Source: Streptomyces curacoi
GTDB taxonomy: Bacteria > Actinomycetota > Actinomycetes > Streptomycetales > Streptomycetaceae
Assembly: GCF_001513975.1 (NCBI RefSeq)
Contig: NZ_KQ947993.1
Span: forward strand, 1 to 64,000
Direction: 5' to 3'
Length of the DNA: 64,000 bases
Under the pieces are notes generated by a model. It did no database searches, was not told the DNA's origin, and saw only the letters and a list, made by a program, of their open reading frames with translations. Below, piece after piece: positions 50,518 through 59,480 of the stretch (position 1 is the first letter of the stretch; each line of letters starts with the position of its first letter). The position numbers and the translations under genes were made by a program.

Positions 50518-52295
50518 TCGGCGTGGCGCCACCGGCGTACGACCCGGCGGCACCGACTACGGCGAGCACCCTGCCCGTCGGCGCCCCCGCCACCGTACGC
50601 GCCTACGTGGCCGAACTCCTGCGCCGGCACCGGCGTGCCTTCCTGCTCCTCGTCACCGTCAACACCGCCGCCACCCTCGCCTCGATGGTGGGCCCGTGGC
50701 TGCTGGGCGACCTCGTCGAGCGGGTCTCGGACGGGGTCCGGGAGTTCCATCTGGAGCGCACCGCCGCCCTGTTCCTCGTCGCCCTGCTCGTCCAGGCCGC
50801 CTTCGTACGGCAGGTACGGCTGCGCGGCGCGATGCTCGGCGAGCGGATGCTGGCCGACCTGCGCGAGGACTTCCTCGTACGGTCGGTCCGGCTGCCCCCG
50901 GGTGTCCTGGAGCGCGCCGGTACCGGTGACCTGCTGTCCCGTATCACCACGGACATCGACCGGCTCGCCAACGCCATGCGTGAGGCGGTGCCGCAGCTGA
51001 CCATCGGCGTGATGTGGGCCGGGCTGCTGCTCGGCGGGCTCGTCGTCATGGCGCCCCCGCTGGCACCCGCCGTGCTGGTCGCCGTGCCGCTGCTGGTGCT
51101 CGGCTGCCGCTGGTACTTCAAGCGGGCGCCGGCCGGCTACCGCTCGGAAGCCGCCGGGTACGCCGCGGTGGCCGCCGCCCTCGCCGAGACCGTGGACGCC
51201 GGACGCACCGTCGAGGCCCACCGCCTGGGCGGTCGGCGCGTCGAGCTGTCCGAGCTGCGGATCAAGCAGTGGACGGCATGGGAGCGCTACACGCTGTGGC
51301 TGCGGTCGGTGCTCTTCCCGGTCATCAACCTGGTCCATGTGACGGTCCTCGGCTCGGTCCTGATGCTGGGCGGGGTGTTCGTCCTGCAGGGCTGGATCGG
51401 GGTCGGTCAGCTGACGACGGGTGCGCTGATCGCGCAGATGCTCGTCGACCCGGTGAACCTGATCCTGCGCTGGTACGACGAGCTCCAGGTGGCCCAGGTG
51501 TCCCTGGCCCGGCTGGTCGGGGTCCGGGACATCGAGCCGGACGCCGGGGAGGAGACCCTCGCCCCCGATGGCCGGGACGTGCTCGCCGAGCGGGTCCACT
51601 TCGGCTACCGCGAGGGCGTGGACGTGCTGCGCAAGGTGTCCCTGGAGGTTGCCCCGGGCACCCGGCTGGCGCTGGTCGGCCCCTCGGGCGCGGGCAAGTC
51701 GACGCTGGGCAGGCTGCTCGCGGGCATCTACGCGCCCCGGGACGGCCGGATCACCCTCGGCGGTGCCGAACTGTCCCGGATGACCGCCGAACGGGTCCGC
51801 TCCCACGTGGCCCTCGTCAACCAGGAGCACCACGTCTTCGTGGGCTCCCTGCGCGACAACCTGCTGCTGGCCGACACGAAGGCGACGGACGCCGAGCTGT
51901 GGGCGGCGCTGGGCGCGGTCGACGCGGACGGATGGGCGCGGGCACTGGACGAGGGCCTGGACACCGAGGTCGGCTCGGGCGGGTTCTCGCTCACTCCGGC
52001 CCAGGCCCAGCAGATCGCGCTGGCCCGCCTGGTCCTGGCCGACCCGCACACGCTGGTCCTGGACGAGGCGACCTCGCTCCTCGACCCCCGCGCGGCCCGT
52101 CACCTGGAGCGGTCCCTGGCCCGCGTCCTGGACGGCCGCACGGTGGTCGCCATCGCGCACCGGCTGCACACCGCGCACGACGCCGACGTCATCGCCGTCG
52201 TCGAGAACGGCCGGATCAGCGAGCTGGGCAGCCATGACGAGCTGGTCGCGGCGGACGGGGCGTATGCGGCGCTGTGGCGGTCCTGGCACGGGTAG
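50514..52295 (+). CDS. Heterodimeric ABC exporter, subunit with degenerate signature motif
   Basis: This 593-residue fused permease-ATPase complements its upstream partner. Its Walker A GPSGAGKST, Walker B VLDEATSLLD and switch His (AIAHRLHTAH) are normal, but the LSGGQ signature reads FSLTPAQAQQIAL. In the heterodimer, this Walker A pairs with the partner's intact LSGGQ to form a competent site, while the opposite site is degenerate at both faces. The start overlaps the partner stop by 4 bp, ensuring equal synthesis. It resembles TM287/288- or LmrCD-type exporters in logic. Confidence 0.9.
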   Translation: MIGVAPPAYDPAAPTTASTLPVGAPATVRAYVAELLRRHRRAFLLLVTVNTAATLASMVGPWLLGDLVERVSDGVREFHLERTAALFLVALLVQAAFVRQVRLRGAMLGERMLADLREDFLVRSVRLPPGVLERAGTGDLLSRITTDIDRLANAMREAVPQLTIGVMWAGLLLGGLVVMAPPLAPAVLVAVPLLVLGCRWYFKRAPAGYRSEAAGYAAVAAALAETVDAGRTVEAHRLGGRRVELSELRIKQWTAWERYTLWLRSVLFPVINLVHVTVLGSVLMLGGVFVLQGWIGVGQLTTGALIAQMLVDPVNLILRWYDELQVAQVSLARLVGVRDIEPDAGEETLAPDGRDVLAERVHFGYREGVDVLRKVSLEVAPGTRLALVGPSGAGKSTLGRLLAGIYAPRDGRITLGGAELSRMTAERVRSHVALVNQEHHVFVGSLRDNLLLADTKATDAELWAALGAVDADGWARALDEGLDTEVGSGGFSLTPAQAQQIALARLVLADPHTLVLDEATSLLDPRAARHLERSLARVLDGRTVVAIAHRLHTAHDADVIAVVENGRISELGSHDELVAADGAYAALWRSWHG

Positions 52296-52803
52296 AGGGT
52301 GTGGTCCACGGTCTCCCGTACGTCGAGGAGCGCGCGGGCGGGCGTCCCGTCTGGGCAGGGGCCTGCCGCCGGCCTCCTGCCCCACCTCGCCCCTGCCCGG
52401 TGTGCCGTTCGGCCTCGACGCTCACGTCCTCGACCGCCTGGAGTAGCGCGCCCCTTCGACCGTACGCCGCCTGCACCCGCGTCGGCTGCGCGGCGGGGGT
52501 GGGACCCCGCCCCACGTGGGAGGGCGCGGCCTGCCTCGGGGCCACACGCAAGAGGGCGTGGCCCGCCCCGGGCCGAGGGCCCGGTGGGACGGGGACGCGG
52601 GCGGCCCTCGCAACCGGGATGTGTCCACGCCTCCGTGCCGTTGCGCGGGGGCGAAAAGGGGTGGAAGGCTGGAAAGCGGCACCGGTTCGGGGAGCGCCCG
52701 GGACGACGCGGTTCGCCCCGGGGGGCAGCCTGTGCCCCGTGCCGCGGCGGCCCGGCCACCGACCGCGGTGAGACGGGCCCGTCCCCACCACCTGGAGGTA
52801 CCC
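52296..52803. other. 508-bp stretch without a recognised gene
   Basis: Several open frames cross this GC-rich segment on both strands, but none starts well, keeps a convincing protein pattern or resembles a family I know. It contains low-complexity GC-rich blocks, and at its right end the GGAGG of the next gene. A promoter for the DUF5709 gene must lie here; no clear -35/-10 pair was found. Confidence 0.5.
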
Positions 52804-53271
52804 GTGAACAGCGCCGACGGATGGGGAGACGACGTCTATCAGCCCGACGCATCCGATCAGCGGGAGGACACGGGGCTGCTCGACGCGGAGGACACCCTGG
52901 AGTACGACGGTGTGGACGATCCCCTGGACCGGGGCTGGTCCCCTCCGGAGAGACCGTGGGCGGTGGAGCACGTCGGGGTGACGGCGGCCGAGCGCCAGGC
53001 GGGTGAGACGCTGGACCAGCGGCTCGCCGAGGAGCAGCCGGATCTCGCCGTGCCGGACGGCGACGGCATCGGCGACCACGACGTCGACGGCGAGCTGCTG
53101 GACAACGAGGTCGGCGCCATGCGCTCCGGCCGGCTCGTGGCCCCCGACGAAGGCGCCCACGAGGACGAGGAGAGCGCCCTGGTCGCCACGGACGTGGGCA
53201 TCGACGGCGCGGCGGCCTCGGCCGAGGAGGCCGCCATGCACATCGTCGACGAGGACGCCCTGTCGGGCTGA
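52804..53271 (+). CDS. DUF5709 acidic protein
   Basis: This 155-residue, strongly acidic soluble protein is started at the GTG six bases after GGAGG. The sequence DDVYQPDASDQREDTGLLDAEDTLEYDGVDDPLDRGWSPPERP followed by TLDQRLAEEQPD matches the DUF5709 pattern widespread in Streptomyces. No catalytic motif is visible. Its function is unknown. The type B L31 gene follows after 70 bp on the same strand. Confidence 0.82.
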   Translation: MNSADGWGDDVYQPDASDQREDTGLLDAEDTLEYDGVDDPLDRGWSPPERPWAVEHVGVTAAERQAGETLDQRLAEEQPDLAVPDGDGIGDHDVDGELLDNEVGAMRSGRLVAPDEGAHEDEESALVATDVGIDGAAASAEEAAMHIVDEDALSG

Positions 53272-53341
53272 CCCCGCTGTCCCGGCCAGGCCGGCGGCGA
53301 GACCACCCATGCCGTACACCGGCGCCGTACGAGGAGCAGGC

Positions 53342-53602
53342 ATGCAGCAGGACACGCACCCCGACTACCACCCCGTCGTCTTCCGCGACCGGGCCGCCGG
53401 TTACGCCTTCCTGACCCGGTCCACCACGACCAGCGACCAGACCATCGAGTGGGACGACGGCCGGACCTACCCGGTCGTGGACGTGGAGATCTCCTCGGAG
53501 AGCCACCCCTTCTACGCGGGCAAGGCACGCACGGTCGACTCGGAGGGCCGGGTCGCCGCATTCGAGCGGCGCTACGGCGGCGGGGGTGGTCAGGGCGGCT
53601 GA
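53342..53602 (+). CDS. rpmE2: Type B (C-minus) 50S ribosomal protein L31
   Basis: This 86-residue protein aligns with type B L31: HPDYHPVVFRDRAAGYAFLTRSTTTSDQTIEWDDG, YPVVDVEISSESHPFYAGK, VDSEGRVAAFERRYG. It lacks the CxxC zinc pairs of the C-plus form, so it can replace the zinc-containing L31 and free zinc under limitation. A Gly-rich tail (GGGGGQGG) follows. In Streptomyces such genes are often Zur-controlled, but no Zur-like TGAAAATGATTTTCA palindrome is visible in the 70 bp upstream. Confidence 0.92.
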   Translation: MQQDTHPDYHPVVFRDRAAGYAFLTRSTTTSDQTIEWDDGRTYPVVDVEISSESHPFYAGKARTVDSEGRVAAFERRYGGGGGQGG

Positions 53603-53613
53603 TGGCCGCCCCT

Positions 53614-53680
53614 CGGATGACGTTCTCGGATGACGTTCTCGGATGACGTTGTCAGATGGATGACGTTGTCAGATGACGTT
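53614..53680. repeat. Five copies of ATGACGTT at the 3' junction of rpmE2 and the next gene
   Basis: ATGACGTT occurs at 53617, 53630, 53643, 53660 and 53673. Spacings are 13, 13, 17 and 13 bp, within a near-perfect CGGATGACGTTCT/GTCAGATG repeat. The array starts 12 bp after the rpmE2 stop and runs into the 3' end of the convergent membrane-hydrolase gene. It looks like recent slippage or duplication; a binding-site array is possible. Confidence 0.75.
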
Positions 53681-54463
53681 CAGCGCCGCCGCACAGCCCA
53701 CTCCCCCGAGCAGCATGAACGCCGGCATCAGCACCTTGAGCTCGACCCAGCTGCCCGCCCGGAAACGCATGGCCTTCGGCGGGCCCACCGGGTACCAGCG
53801 CTTGTTGCCCAGGGGTATCGGCCAGAGTATCGGGCAGCCGGAGACCGTCAGCGCGTCCCCGATGTCGTGCACCAGCGCGCCCAGCACAATCGGCAGCCCC
53901 AGCCACAGGTACTCCTGGCCCGGCGCCGTGAACAGCCAGTCCGAGCCGTTGCCCGGCTTGTCCAGCACGCCCGCGAGGATCCACGCGCTGGTCGCCGCCA
54001 GCAGCCACACCAGGACGTCGCTGCTGGAGCCCCGGGTCGCCCGCCACAGCAGGCCCTCGATGGCCAGGACCATGTGCGCGAACAGGATCGCCAGCACCGC
54101 CCAGCGTCCGCCGGTGATCGCCAGGACCGAGGCGCCCCCGCCGATCATGACGGCCCACAGCCAGGTGTGCGTGAGGGTGCGGTGTCCGCCGGAGCGACGC
54201 GGGTCGCCCTGCTTCTTCGTCGCCTTGTAGACGGCGTACGACAGCTTGTCGACGATCTCGCACAGCCAGCGCGAGAGCGGCCCGAAGGCCCGGGAGATCG
54301 TGGCCGCCTTGTGGTCGAGGTCCGGGGCGAGCGCGGCACCGGCGCAGATCAGAGCGCCGGACAGCAGGACGGGCCAGGGCATTCCGTGCCCGGCTGCCGC
54401 GGCGGCCGCTCCGACGCCCAGCCAGGCGGCGGCGCCCGACAGTGAGTGTGCTGGTCCCATCAT
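53669..54463 (-). CDS. YdjM/DUF457-type membrane-bound metal-dependent hydrolase
   Basis: This protein of about 264 residues (ATG at 54463; 54481 and 54460 are alternatives) starts MGPAHSLSGAAAWLG, followed by ALAPDLDHKAATISRAFGPLSR, GHRTLTHTWLWAV and LVHDIGDALTVSGCPILWP, the His/Asp-rich segments of the YdjM (LexA-regulated, membrane-bound hydrolase) family, between several membrane helices. The real substrate is unknown for the whole family. Its 3' end contains part of the ATGACGTT repeat array, so the last residues (AALNVI) derive from the repeat. Confidence 0.82.
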   Translation of the reverse strand: MMGPAHSLSGAAAWLGVGAAAAAAGHGMPWPVLLSGALICAGAALAPDLDHKAATISRAFGPLSRWLCEIVDKLSYAVYKATKKQGDPRRSGGHRTLTHTWLWAVMIGGGASVLAITGGRWAVLAILFAHMVLAIEGLLWRATRGSSSDVLVWLLAATSAWILAGVLDKPGNGSDWLFTAPGQEYLWLGLPIVLGALVHDIGDALTVSGCPILWPIPLGNKRWYPVGPPKAMRFRAGSWVELKVLMPAFMLLGGVGCAAALNVI

Positions 54464-54608
54464 CGGTGTTGCCCGCCCCATTCCTCGTGTGCCGCTGTCC
54501 AGTTGACCGGGTTCGTTGACCTGTCGCCGGCGACACAGCGTAGCGTTCGCGATCTTCGTACCTGCAGCCGATTCCCCTATGGGGGTGGAGGGCAGGCAAG
54601 ATGGGTGG

Positions 54609-57122
54609 GTGACCCTCATCGATCAGCTGCCGCCGACCGCCGACCCCGACGCCCTCTACGAAGCCTTCGAGTCGTGGGCCGAGGAGCGAGGTCTCACTCT
54701 CTACCCCCACCAGGAGGAGGCGCTGATCGAGGTGGTCTCCGGGGCGAACGTGATCGTGTCGACGCCCACCGGCTCCGGCAAGAGCATGATCGCCGCGGGC
54801 GCCCACTTCGCCGCGCTGGCCCGGGACGAGGTCACCTTCTACACCGCTCCGATCAAGGCGCTGGTCTCGGAGAAGTTCTTCGAGCTGTGCAAGCTCTTCG
54901 GCACCGAGAACGTCGGCATGCTGACCGGCGACGCGTCCGTCAACGCCGACGCCCCCGTCATCTGCTGCACCGCCGAGGTACTGGCGTCGATCGCGCTGCG
55001 CGACGGCAAGCAGGCGGACGTCGGCCAGGTCGTGATGGACGAGTTCCACTTCTACGCGGAGGCGGACCGCGGCTGGGCCTGGCAGATCCCCATCCTGGAG
55101 CTGCCCCAGGCACAGTTCATCCTGATGTCGGCGACGCTCGGTGACGTCTCGATGTTCGAGAAGGACCTCACCCGGCGCACCGGCCGCCCGACCTCGGTGG
55201 TGCGCTCGGCGACCCGTCCGGTGCCGCTCTCCTACGACTACCGGCTGTCCCCGCTCACCGAGACGCTGACCGAGCTGCTGGACACCAAGCAGGCACCGGT
55301 CTACATCGTGCACTTCACGCAGGCGCAGGCCGTCGAGCGGGCGCAGGCGCTGATGAGCATCAACATGTGCTCGCGCGAGGAGAAGGACCAGATCGCCGAG
55401 CTGATCGGCAACTTCCGCTTCACCACCAAGTTCGGCCGCAACCTCTCCCGTTATGTGCGGCACGGCATCGGGGTCCATCACGCCGGCATGCTGCCCAAGT
55501 ACCGGCGTCTGGTGGAGAAGCTCGCGCAGGCCGGCCTGCTGAAGGTCATCTGCGGCACCGACACGCTCGGGGTGGGCGTCAACGTGCCCATCCGCACGGT
55601 GCTGTTCACGGCCCTCACCAAGTACGACGGCAGCCGTGTGCGGACCCTGCGCGCCCGCGAGTTCCACCAGATCGCCGGCCGCGCCGGGAGGGCGGGCTTC
55701 GACACGGCGGGCTACGTCGTGGCGCAGGCACCCGAGCACGTCATCGAGAACGAGAAGGCACTCGCCAAGGCCGGTGACGACCCGAAGAAGCGCCGGAAGG
55801 TCGTCCGCAAGAAGGCGCCCGAGGGTTTCGTCGGCTGGACGGAGAACACCTTCGAGAAACTCATCGCCTCCGAACCGGAGCCGCTGACGTCCCGCTTCCG
55901 GGTGACCCACACCATGCTCCTGTCGGTGATCGCCCGGCCCGGCAACGCCTTCGAGGCGATGCGCCATCTGCTGGAGGACAACCACGAGCCGCGCAAGCAG
56001 CAGCTGCGGCACATCCGGCGCGCGATCGCTATCTACCGCTCGCTGCTGGACGGCGGCATCGTCGAGAAGCTCGACGAGCCGGACGCCAGCGGCCGCATCG
56101 TCCGTCTCACCGTCGACCTCCAGCAGGACTTCGCGCTCAACCAGCCGCTGTCCACCTTCGCGCTGGCCGCGTTCGAGCTGCTCGACCCCGAGTCGCCGTC
56201 CTACGCGCTGGACATGGTGTCCGTCGTCGAGTCCACGCTGGACGACCCCCGGCAGATCCTCGTCGCCCAGCAGAACAAGGCCAAGGGCGAGGCCGTCGCC
56301 GCGATGAAGGCGGACGGCGTCGAGTACGAGGAGCGCATGGAGCGCCTCCAGGACATCACCTACCCGAAGCCCCTGGAGGAGCTGCTCTTCCACGCGTACA
56401 ACACCTACCGCAAGAGCCACCCCTGGGTCGGCGACCACCCGCTGTCGCCGAAGTCCGTCATCCGGGACATGTACGAGCGGGCCATGTCCTTCACGGAATT
56501 GGTGTCCTTCTACGAGCTGGCCCGCACCGAGGGCATCGTGCTGCGCTACCTCGCCAGCGCCTACAAGGCCCTCGACCACAACATCCCGGACGACCTCAAG
56601 TCCGAGGACCTGCAGGATCTGATCGAGTGGCTCGGCGAAACGGTGCGCCAGGTCGACTCCAGCCTGCTCGACGAGTGGGAACAGCTCGCCAACCCGGAGG
56701 AGATGACCGCCGAGGAGGCCCAGGAGAAGGCCGACGAGGTCAAGCCCGTCACCACCAACGCACGCGCCTTCCGCGTCCTCGTCCGCAACGCCATGTTCCG
56801 CCGTGTCGAGCTCGCCGCCCTCGACCAGGTCGAGGAGTTGGGTGAGATGGACGCCGAGTCCGGCTGGGACGCCGAGGCGTGGGGCGAGGCGATGGACAAG
56901 TACTGGGACGAGTACGAGGACCTCGGCACCGGACCCAACGCCCGCGGGCCCAAGCTGCTGGTGATCGATGAGGAGCCGGCGAACCGTCTGTGGCGCGTCC
57001 GCCAGATCTTCGACGACCCGAACGGCGACCACGACTGGGGCATCAGCGCGGAGATCGACCTCGCCGCCTCCGACGCGGAGGGCCGCGCGGTGGTCCGCGT
57101 CACCGACGTAGGCCAGCTGTGA
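54609..57122 (+). CDS. Ski2/HelY-type DEXH-box RNA helicase
   Basis: This 837-residue superfamily 2 helicase is started at GTG 54609 (VTLIDQLPPTADPDALYEAFESW). It has motif I TPTGSGKS, motif II DEFH, motif III SATLGD, motif V TDTLGVGVN and motif VI HQIAGRAGR. A C-terminal arch-like region with many acidic blocks follows (AGDDPKKRRKVVRKK, then long helical repeats). This is the DUF3516-containing actinobacterial helicase type, proposed to act on RNA. The gene is followed by the thioesterase gene 19 bp later on the same strand. The Shine-Dalgarno (GGAGGG) lies far upstream, so a slightly different start is possible. Confidence 0.9.
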   Translation: MTLIDQLPPTADPDALYEAFESWAEERGLTLYPHQEEALIEVVSGANVIVSTPTGSGKSMIAAGAHFAALARDEVTFYTAPIKALVSEKFFELCKLFGTENVGMLTGDASVNADAPVICCTAEVLASIALRDGKQADVGQVVMDEFHFYAEADRGWAWQIPILELPQAQFILMSATLGDVSMFEKDLTRRTGRPTSVVRSATRPVPLSYDYRLSPLTETLTELLDTKQAPVYIVHFTQAQAVERAQALMSINMCSREEKDQIAELIGNFRFTTKFGRNLSRYVRHGIGVHHAGMLPKYRRLVEKLAQAGLLKVICGTDTLGVGVNVPIRTVLFTALTKYDGSRVRTLRAREFHQIAGRAGRAGFDTAGYVVAQAPEHVIENEKALAKAGDDPKKRRKVVRKKAPEGFVGWTENTFEKLIASEPEPLTSRFRVTHTMLLSVIARPGNAFEAMRHLLEDNHEPRKQQLRHIRRAIAIYRSLLDGGIVEKLDEPDASGRIVRLTVDLQQDFALNQPLSTFALAAFELLDPESPSYALDMVSVVESTLDDPRQILVAQQNKAKGEAVAAMKADGVEYEERMERLQDITYPKPLEELLFHAYNTYRKSHPWVGDHPLSPKSVIRDMYERAMSFTELVSFYELARTEGIVLRYLASAYKALDHNIPDDLKSEDLQDLIEWLGETVRQVDSSLLDEWEQLANPEEMTAEEAQEKADEVKPVTTNARAFRVLVRNAMFRRVELAALDQVEELGEMDAESGWDAEAWGEAMDKYWDEYEDLGTGPNARGPKLLVIDEEPANRLWRVRQIFDDPNGDHDWGISAEIDLAASDAEGRAVVRVTDVGQL

Positions 57123-57141
57123 GCACAGGAGAATCCCACCC

Positions 57142-58014
57142 ATGACGACGAACCCGGCCGAGAGGCTCGTCGACCTGCTCGACCTGGAGCAGATCGAGGT
57201 CAACATCTTCCGTGGCCGCAGCCCGCAGGAGTCACTGCAGCGGGTCTTCGGCGGCCAGGTGGCGGGCCAGGCGCTGGTCGCCGCCGGGCGCACCACGGAC
57301 GGCGACCGCCCGGTGCACTCGCTGCACGCGTACTTCCTGCGCCCGGGGCAGCCGGGCGTGCCGATCGTGTACCAGGTCGAGCGGGTCCGGGACGGCAGGT
57401 CGTTCACCACCCGCCGGGTCACCGCCGTGCAGCAGGGCCGCACGATCTTCAATCTCACCGCCTCCTTCCACAAGCCTGAGGAAGGGAGCTTCGAGCACCA
57501 GCTGCCGCCGGCCCGCAAGGTCCCCGACCCGGAGTCGCTGCCGACGGTCACCGACGAGATCCGGGAGCATCTGGGCACGCTGCCCGAGCAGTTGGAGCGG
57601 ATGGCCCGCCGCCAGCCCTTCGACATCCGCTATGTGGACCGGCTCCGCTGGACCGAAGAGGAGGTCAAGGGCGCCGAACCGCGCAGCGCGGTGTGGATGC
57701 GAGCGGTCGGGCCCCTGGGCGACGACCCGCTGGTGCACACCTGCGCCCTGACCTACGCCAGCGACATGACCCTCCTGGACGCCGTCCGCATCCCGGTCGA
57801 ACCCCTGTGGGGCCCCCGGGGCTTCGACATGGCGTCACTGGACCACGCCATGTGGTTCCACCGGCCGTTCCGAGCGGACGAATGGCTGCTGTACGACCAG
57901 GAGTCCCCGATCGCCGTGAGCGGCCGCGGCCTGGCACGCGGCCGGATCTACGACCGCGAGGGCCGACTGGTCGTGTCCGTCGTACAGGAAGGACTCTTCC
58001 GCCGGCTGGGCTGA
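57142..58014 (+). CDS. tesB: Acyl-CoA thioesterase II (TesB family)
   Basis: This 290-residue double hot-dog thioesterase has the N-terminal motif LLDLEQIEVNIFRGRSPQESLQRVFGGQVAGQALVAAGRT, then PVHSLHAYFLRPGQPGVPIVYQVERVRDGRSFTTRRVTA. In the second domain come TYASDMTLLDA, containing the catalytic Asp, and SLDHAMWFHRPFRADEWLLYDQESP. It hydrolyses medium- and long-chain acyl-CoAs to fatty acids. It starts with ATG shortly after AGGAG, 19 bp after the helicase stop, so the two are probably co-transcribed despite unrelated functions. Confidence 0.93.
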   Translation: MTTNPAERLVDLLDLEQIEVNIFRGRSPQESLQRVFGGQVAGQALVAAGRTTDGDRPVHSLHAYFLRPGQPGVPIVYQVERVRDGRSFTTRRVTAVQQGRTIFNLTASFHKPEEGSFEHQLPPARKVPDPESLPTVTDEIREHLGTLPEQLERMARRQPFDIRYVDRLRWTEEEVKGAEPRSAVWMRAVGPLGDDPLVHTCALTYASDMTLLDAVRIPVEPLWGPRGFDMASLDHAMWFHRPFRADEWLLYDQESPIAVSGRGLARGRIYDREGRLVVSVVQEGLFRRLG

Positions 58015-58208
58015 ACTGGGCCTATTACCGCTCCGCCGGGTCAGCTCGGGGCCCGCGCGTGGCTCGCCGGGGGGCCGGATGCTGCGAGGTCTCTCGGCCC
58101 CCTCAGCGGCGGGGACACGGGCTCCGACGCCGTGATCACACCTGTCACCGCAGGATCGTCTCAACTGCGGGTGAGGCAGTTGCCGAGCCAGTCCGCCTGC
58201 TCTGCACG

Positions 58209-58361
58209 ATGGACGCCGCCATCGCCATCCACTACATGGATCAGCGCCTCCGCGAAGGCGAACCCAGGGACCACAGGACGTTCGGGCCTACGGCGACGAC
58301 GCGCCCGCCGGCCGCGATGTACGACCTGAACTGGACCGACCACATGCCCAAAGGGCTGTAG
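58209..58361 (+). CDS. Possible small hypothetical protein
   Basis: A 50-residue frame (MDAAIAIHYMDQRLREGEPR...) opens in the 469-bp space between tesB and the tyrosinase gene. Start and stop are clean but there is no good Shine-Dalgarno, no recognised family and only moderate coding bias. It may be the remnant of a longer gene or chance. The rest of the interval (58015-58208, 58362-58483) shows nothing recognisable. Confidence 0.25.
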   Translation: MDAAIAIHYMDQRLREGEPRDHRTFGPTATTRPPAAMYDLNWTDHMPKGL

Positions 58362-58483
58362 TTCTCGGCAGATCGATGCCTCAACGAGGCAGCCTCCGCG
58401 GCGGTGTCGATACAGGCGTCCACGGGGTCAGTGCGCAGTGAAGAGGTGGGGAAGCGGGACGGGCAGCTCCGGCAGATGCACAC

Positions 58484-59479
58484 CTAGGGCTTCACGTCGT
58501 ACACGTACAAGGTGGACATGTCCATGACCTTCCGCGGCGTGGCGCTGGGGCCGAGCGGAGAGACGATCGGATCGTCGATCCGGTGCCCCTCGTAGACGGC
58601 CGCGGGGAAGCTCATGTCGGGCGCGTAGAGGCGGCCGTAGCGGTCCATCCAGCCCTCCCAGATCCGGTCCACGTTGCAGTGGTGCAGGAAGAACACCGGG
58701 TCGTTGGGCGAGTGGGCGGGCCCCATGTCACCTCCCACCCACATGTGGACCTGGTTGTGCAGATGGGGCTTGTTGTTCCGCGGCGCGAAGCCTTCGAGCC
58801 GGCTGCGGAACCCTTCCGAGGAGACGTGGAAGGGGGAGCTGTCGTACCGGTCCACCGGATCGGCGGTACCTGGATCGAAGGCGAGGGCCTCTTTCTGCTC
58901 CGTGCTGGTCGGCATGGTCGGCGAGCCGATCGGCGGGCCCTGCCCGAAGATCCTCCTCAGTCCGCGTTCGGTCTGCAGGATTTTTCCGTTGCTGTCACTG
59001 CGCAGGCGGATGGTGAATGTGTCCGGATCGGCCGGGTCGTAGCGGAAGGGGCCATCGGCGACGGGGTCGCCCTGTCCGCCCATGTACGTGTCCTTCCAGA
59101 TTTTCGCACCGGCCGGCGCGCCGAGCTCCCCGTCAGCCGCCCAGTCCCAGTACGGCAGCGCGAACTGCGGTTTCTGGAGCACCCGTTGCAGGTTCGCCTC
59201 CAGGGCGGCGAGCATCACCCGATGCCAGGGCAGGAAGATCGGCCCACGGTGGGCCGCGTTCCGCACTCGGTGGTCCCCGCTCGGCGGAACTGGCTTCATC
59301 ATCGCCCGGATGTGCCAGACCACGAACAGGTCGTAGGTGCTGACCGGGTTGGTCGGTCCCGGGATGCCGAGCTCCGCGGTGGTGTGCCCACTCGGCTCCC
59401 GCTTCAGCAGGCCCACACCGCGGACGTAGTCGTCCCGCGCGGTCGCGTCGGTCAGGATGTTCTTGCGGACTACCGCCAT
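58484..59479 (-). CDS. melC2: Tyrosinase (type 3 copper monooxygenase)
   Basis: This 331-residue tyrosinase has both copper sites. CuA ligands are His56 (VVWHIRAMM), His77 (AHRGPIFLPWH) and His86; CuB has the HLHNQVHMW pair and FFLHHCNVDRIWEGW. It oxidises phenols to o-quinones for melanin or secondary products. It is longer than MelC2 and has a C-terminal extension after the CuB helix ending YVYDVKP. No signal peptide is present. Its ATG is one base after the stop of the upstream cofactor gene, so the two are translated together. Confidence 0.92.
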   Translation of the reverse strand: MAVVRKNILTDATARDDYVRGVGLLKREPSGHTTAELGIPGPTNPVSTYDLFVVWHIRAMMKPVPPSGDHRVRNAAHRGPIFLPWHRVMLAALEANLQRVLQKPQFALPYWDWAADGELGAPAGAKIWKDTYMGGQGDPVADGPFRYDPADPDTFTIRLRSDSNGKILQTERGLRRIFGQGPPIGSPTMPTSTEQKEALAFDPGTADPVDRYDSSPFHVSSEGFRSRLEGFAPRNNKPHLHNQVHMWVGGDMGPAHSPNDPVFFLHHCNVDRIWEGWMDRYGRLYAPDMSFPAAVYEGHRIDDPIVSPLGPSATPRKVMDMSTLYVYDVKP

Positions 59480-59480
59480 C

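Noticed and set aside
52296..52803. Possible genes on either strand in this interval
   Set aside because: No frame combines a plausible start, coding bias and protein-like composition.
53652..57626. 1324-codon minus-strand frame opposite the helicase gene
   Set aside because: Antisense shadow of the well-supported helicase and thioesterase genes; composition is typical of a GC-rich shadow frame.
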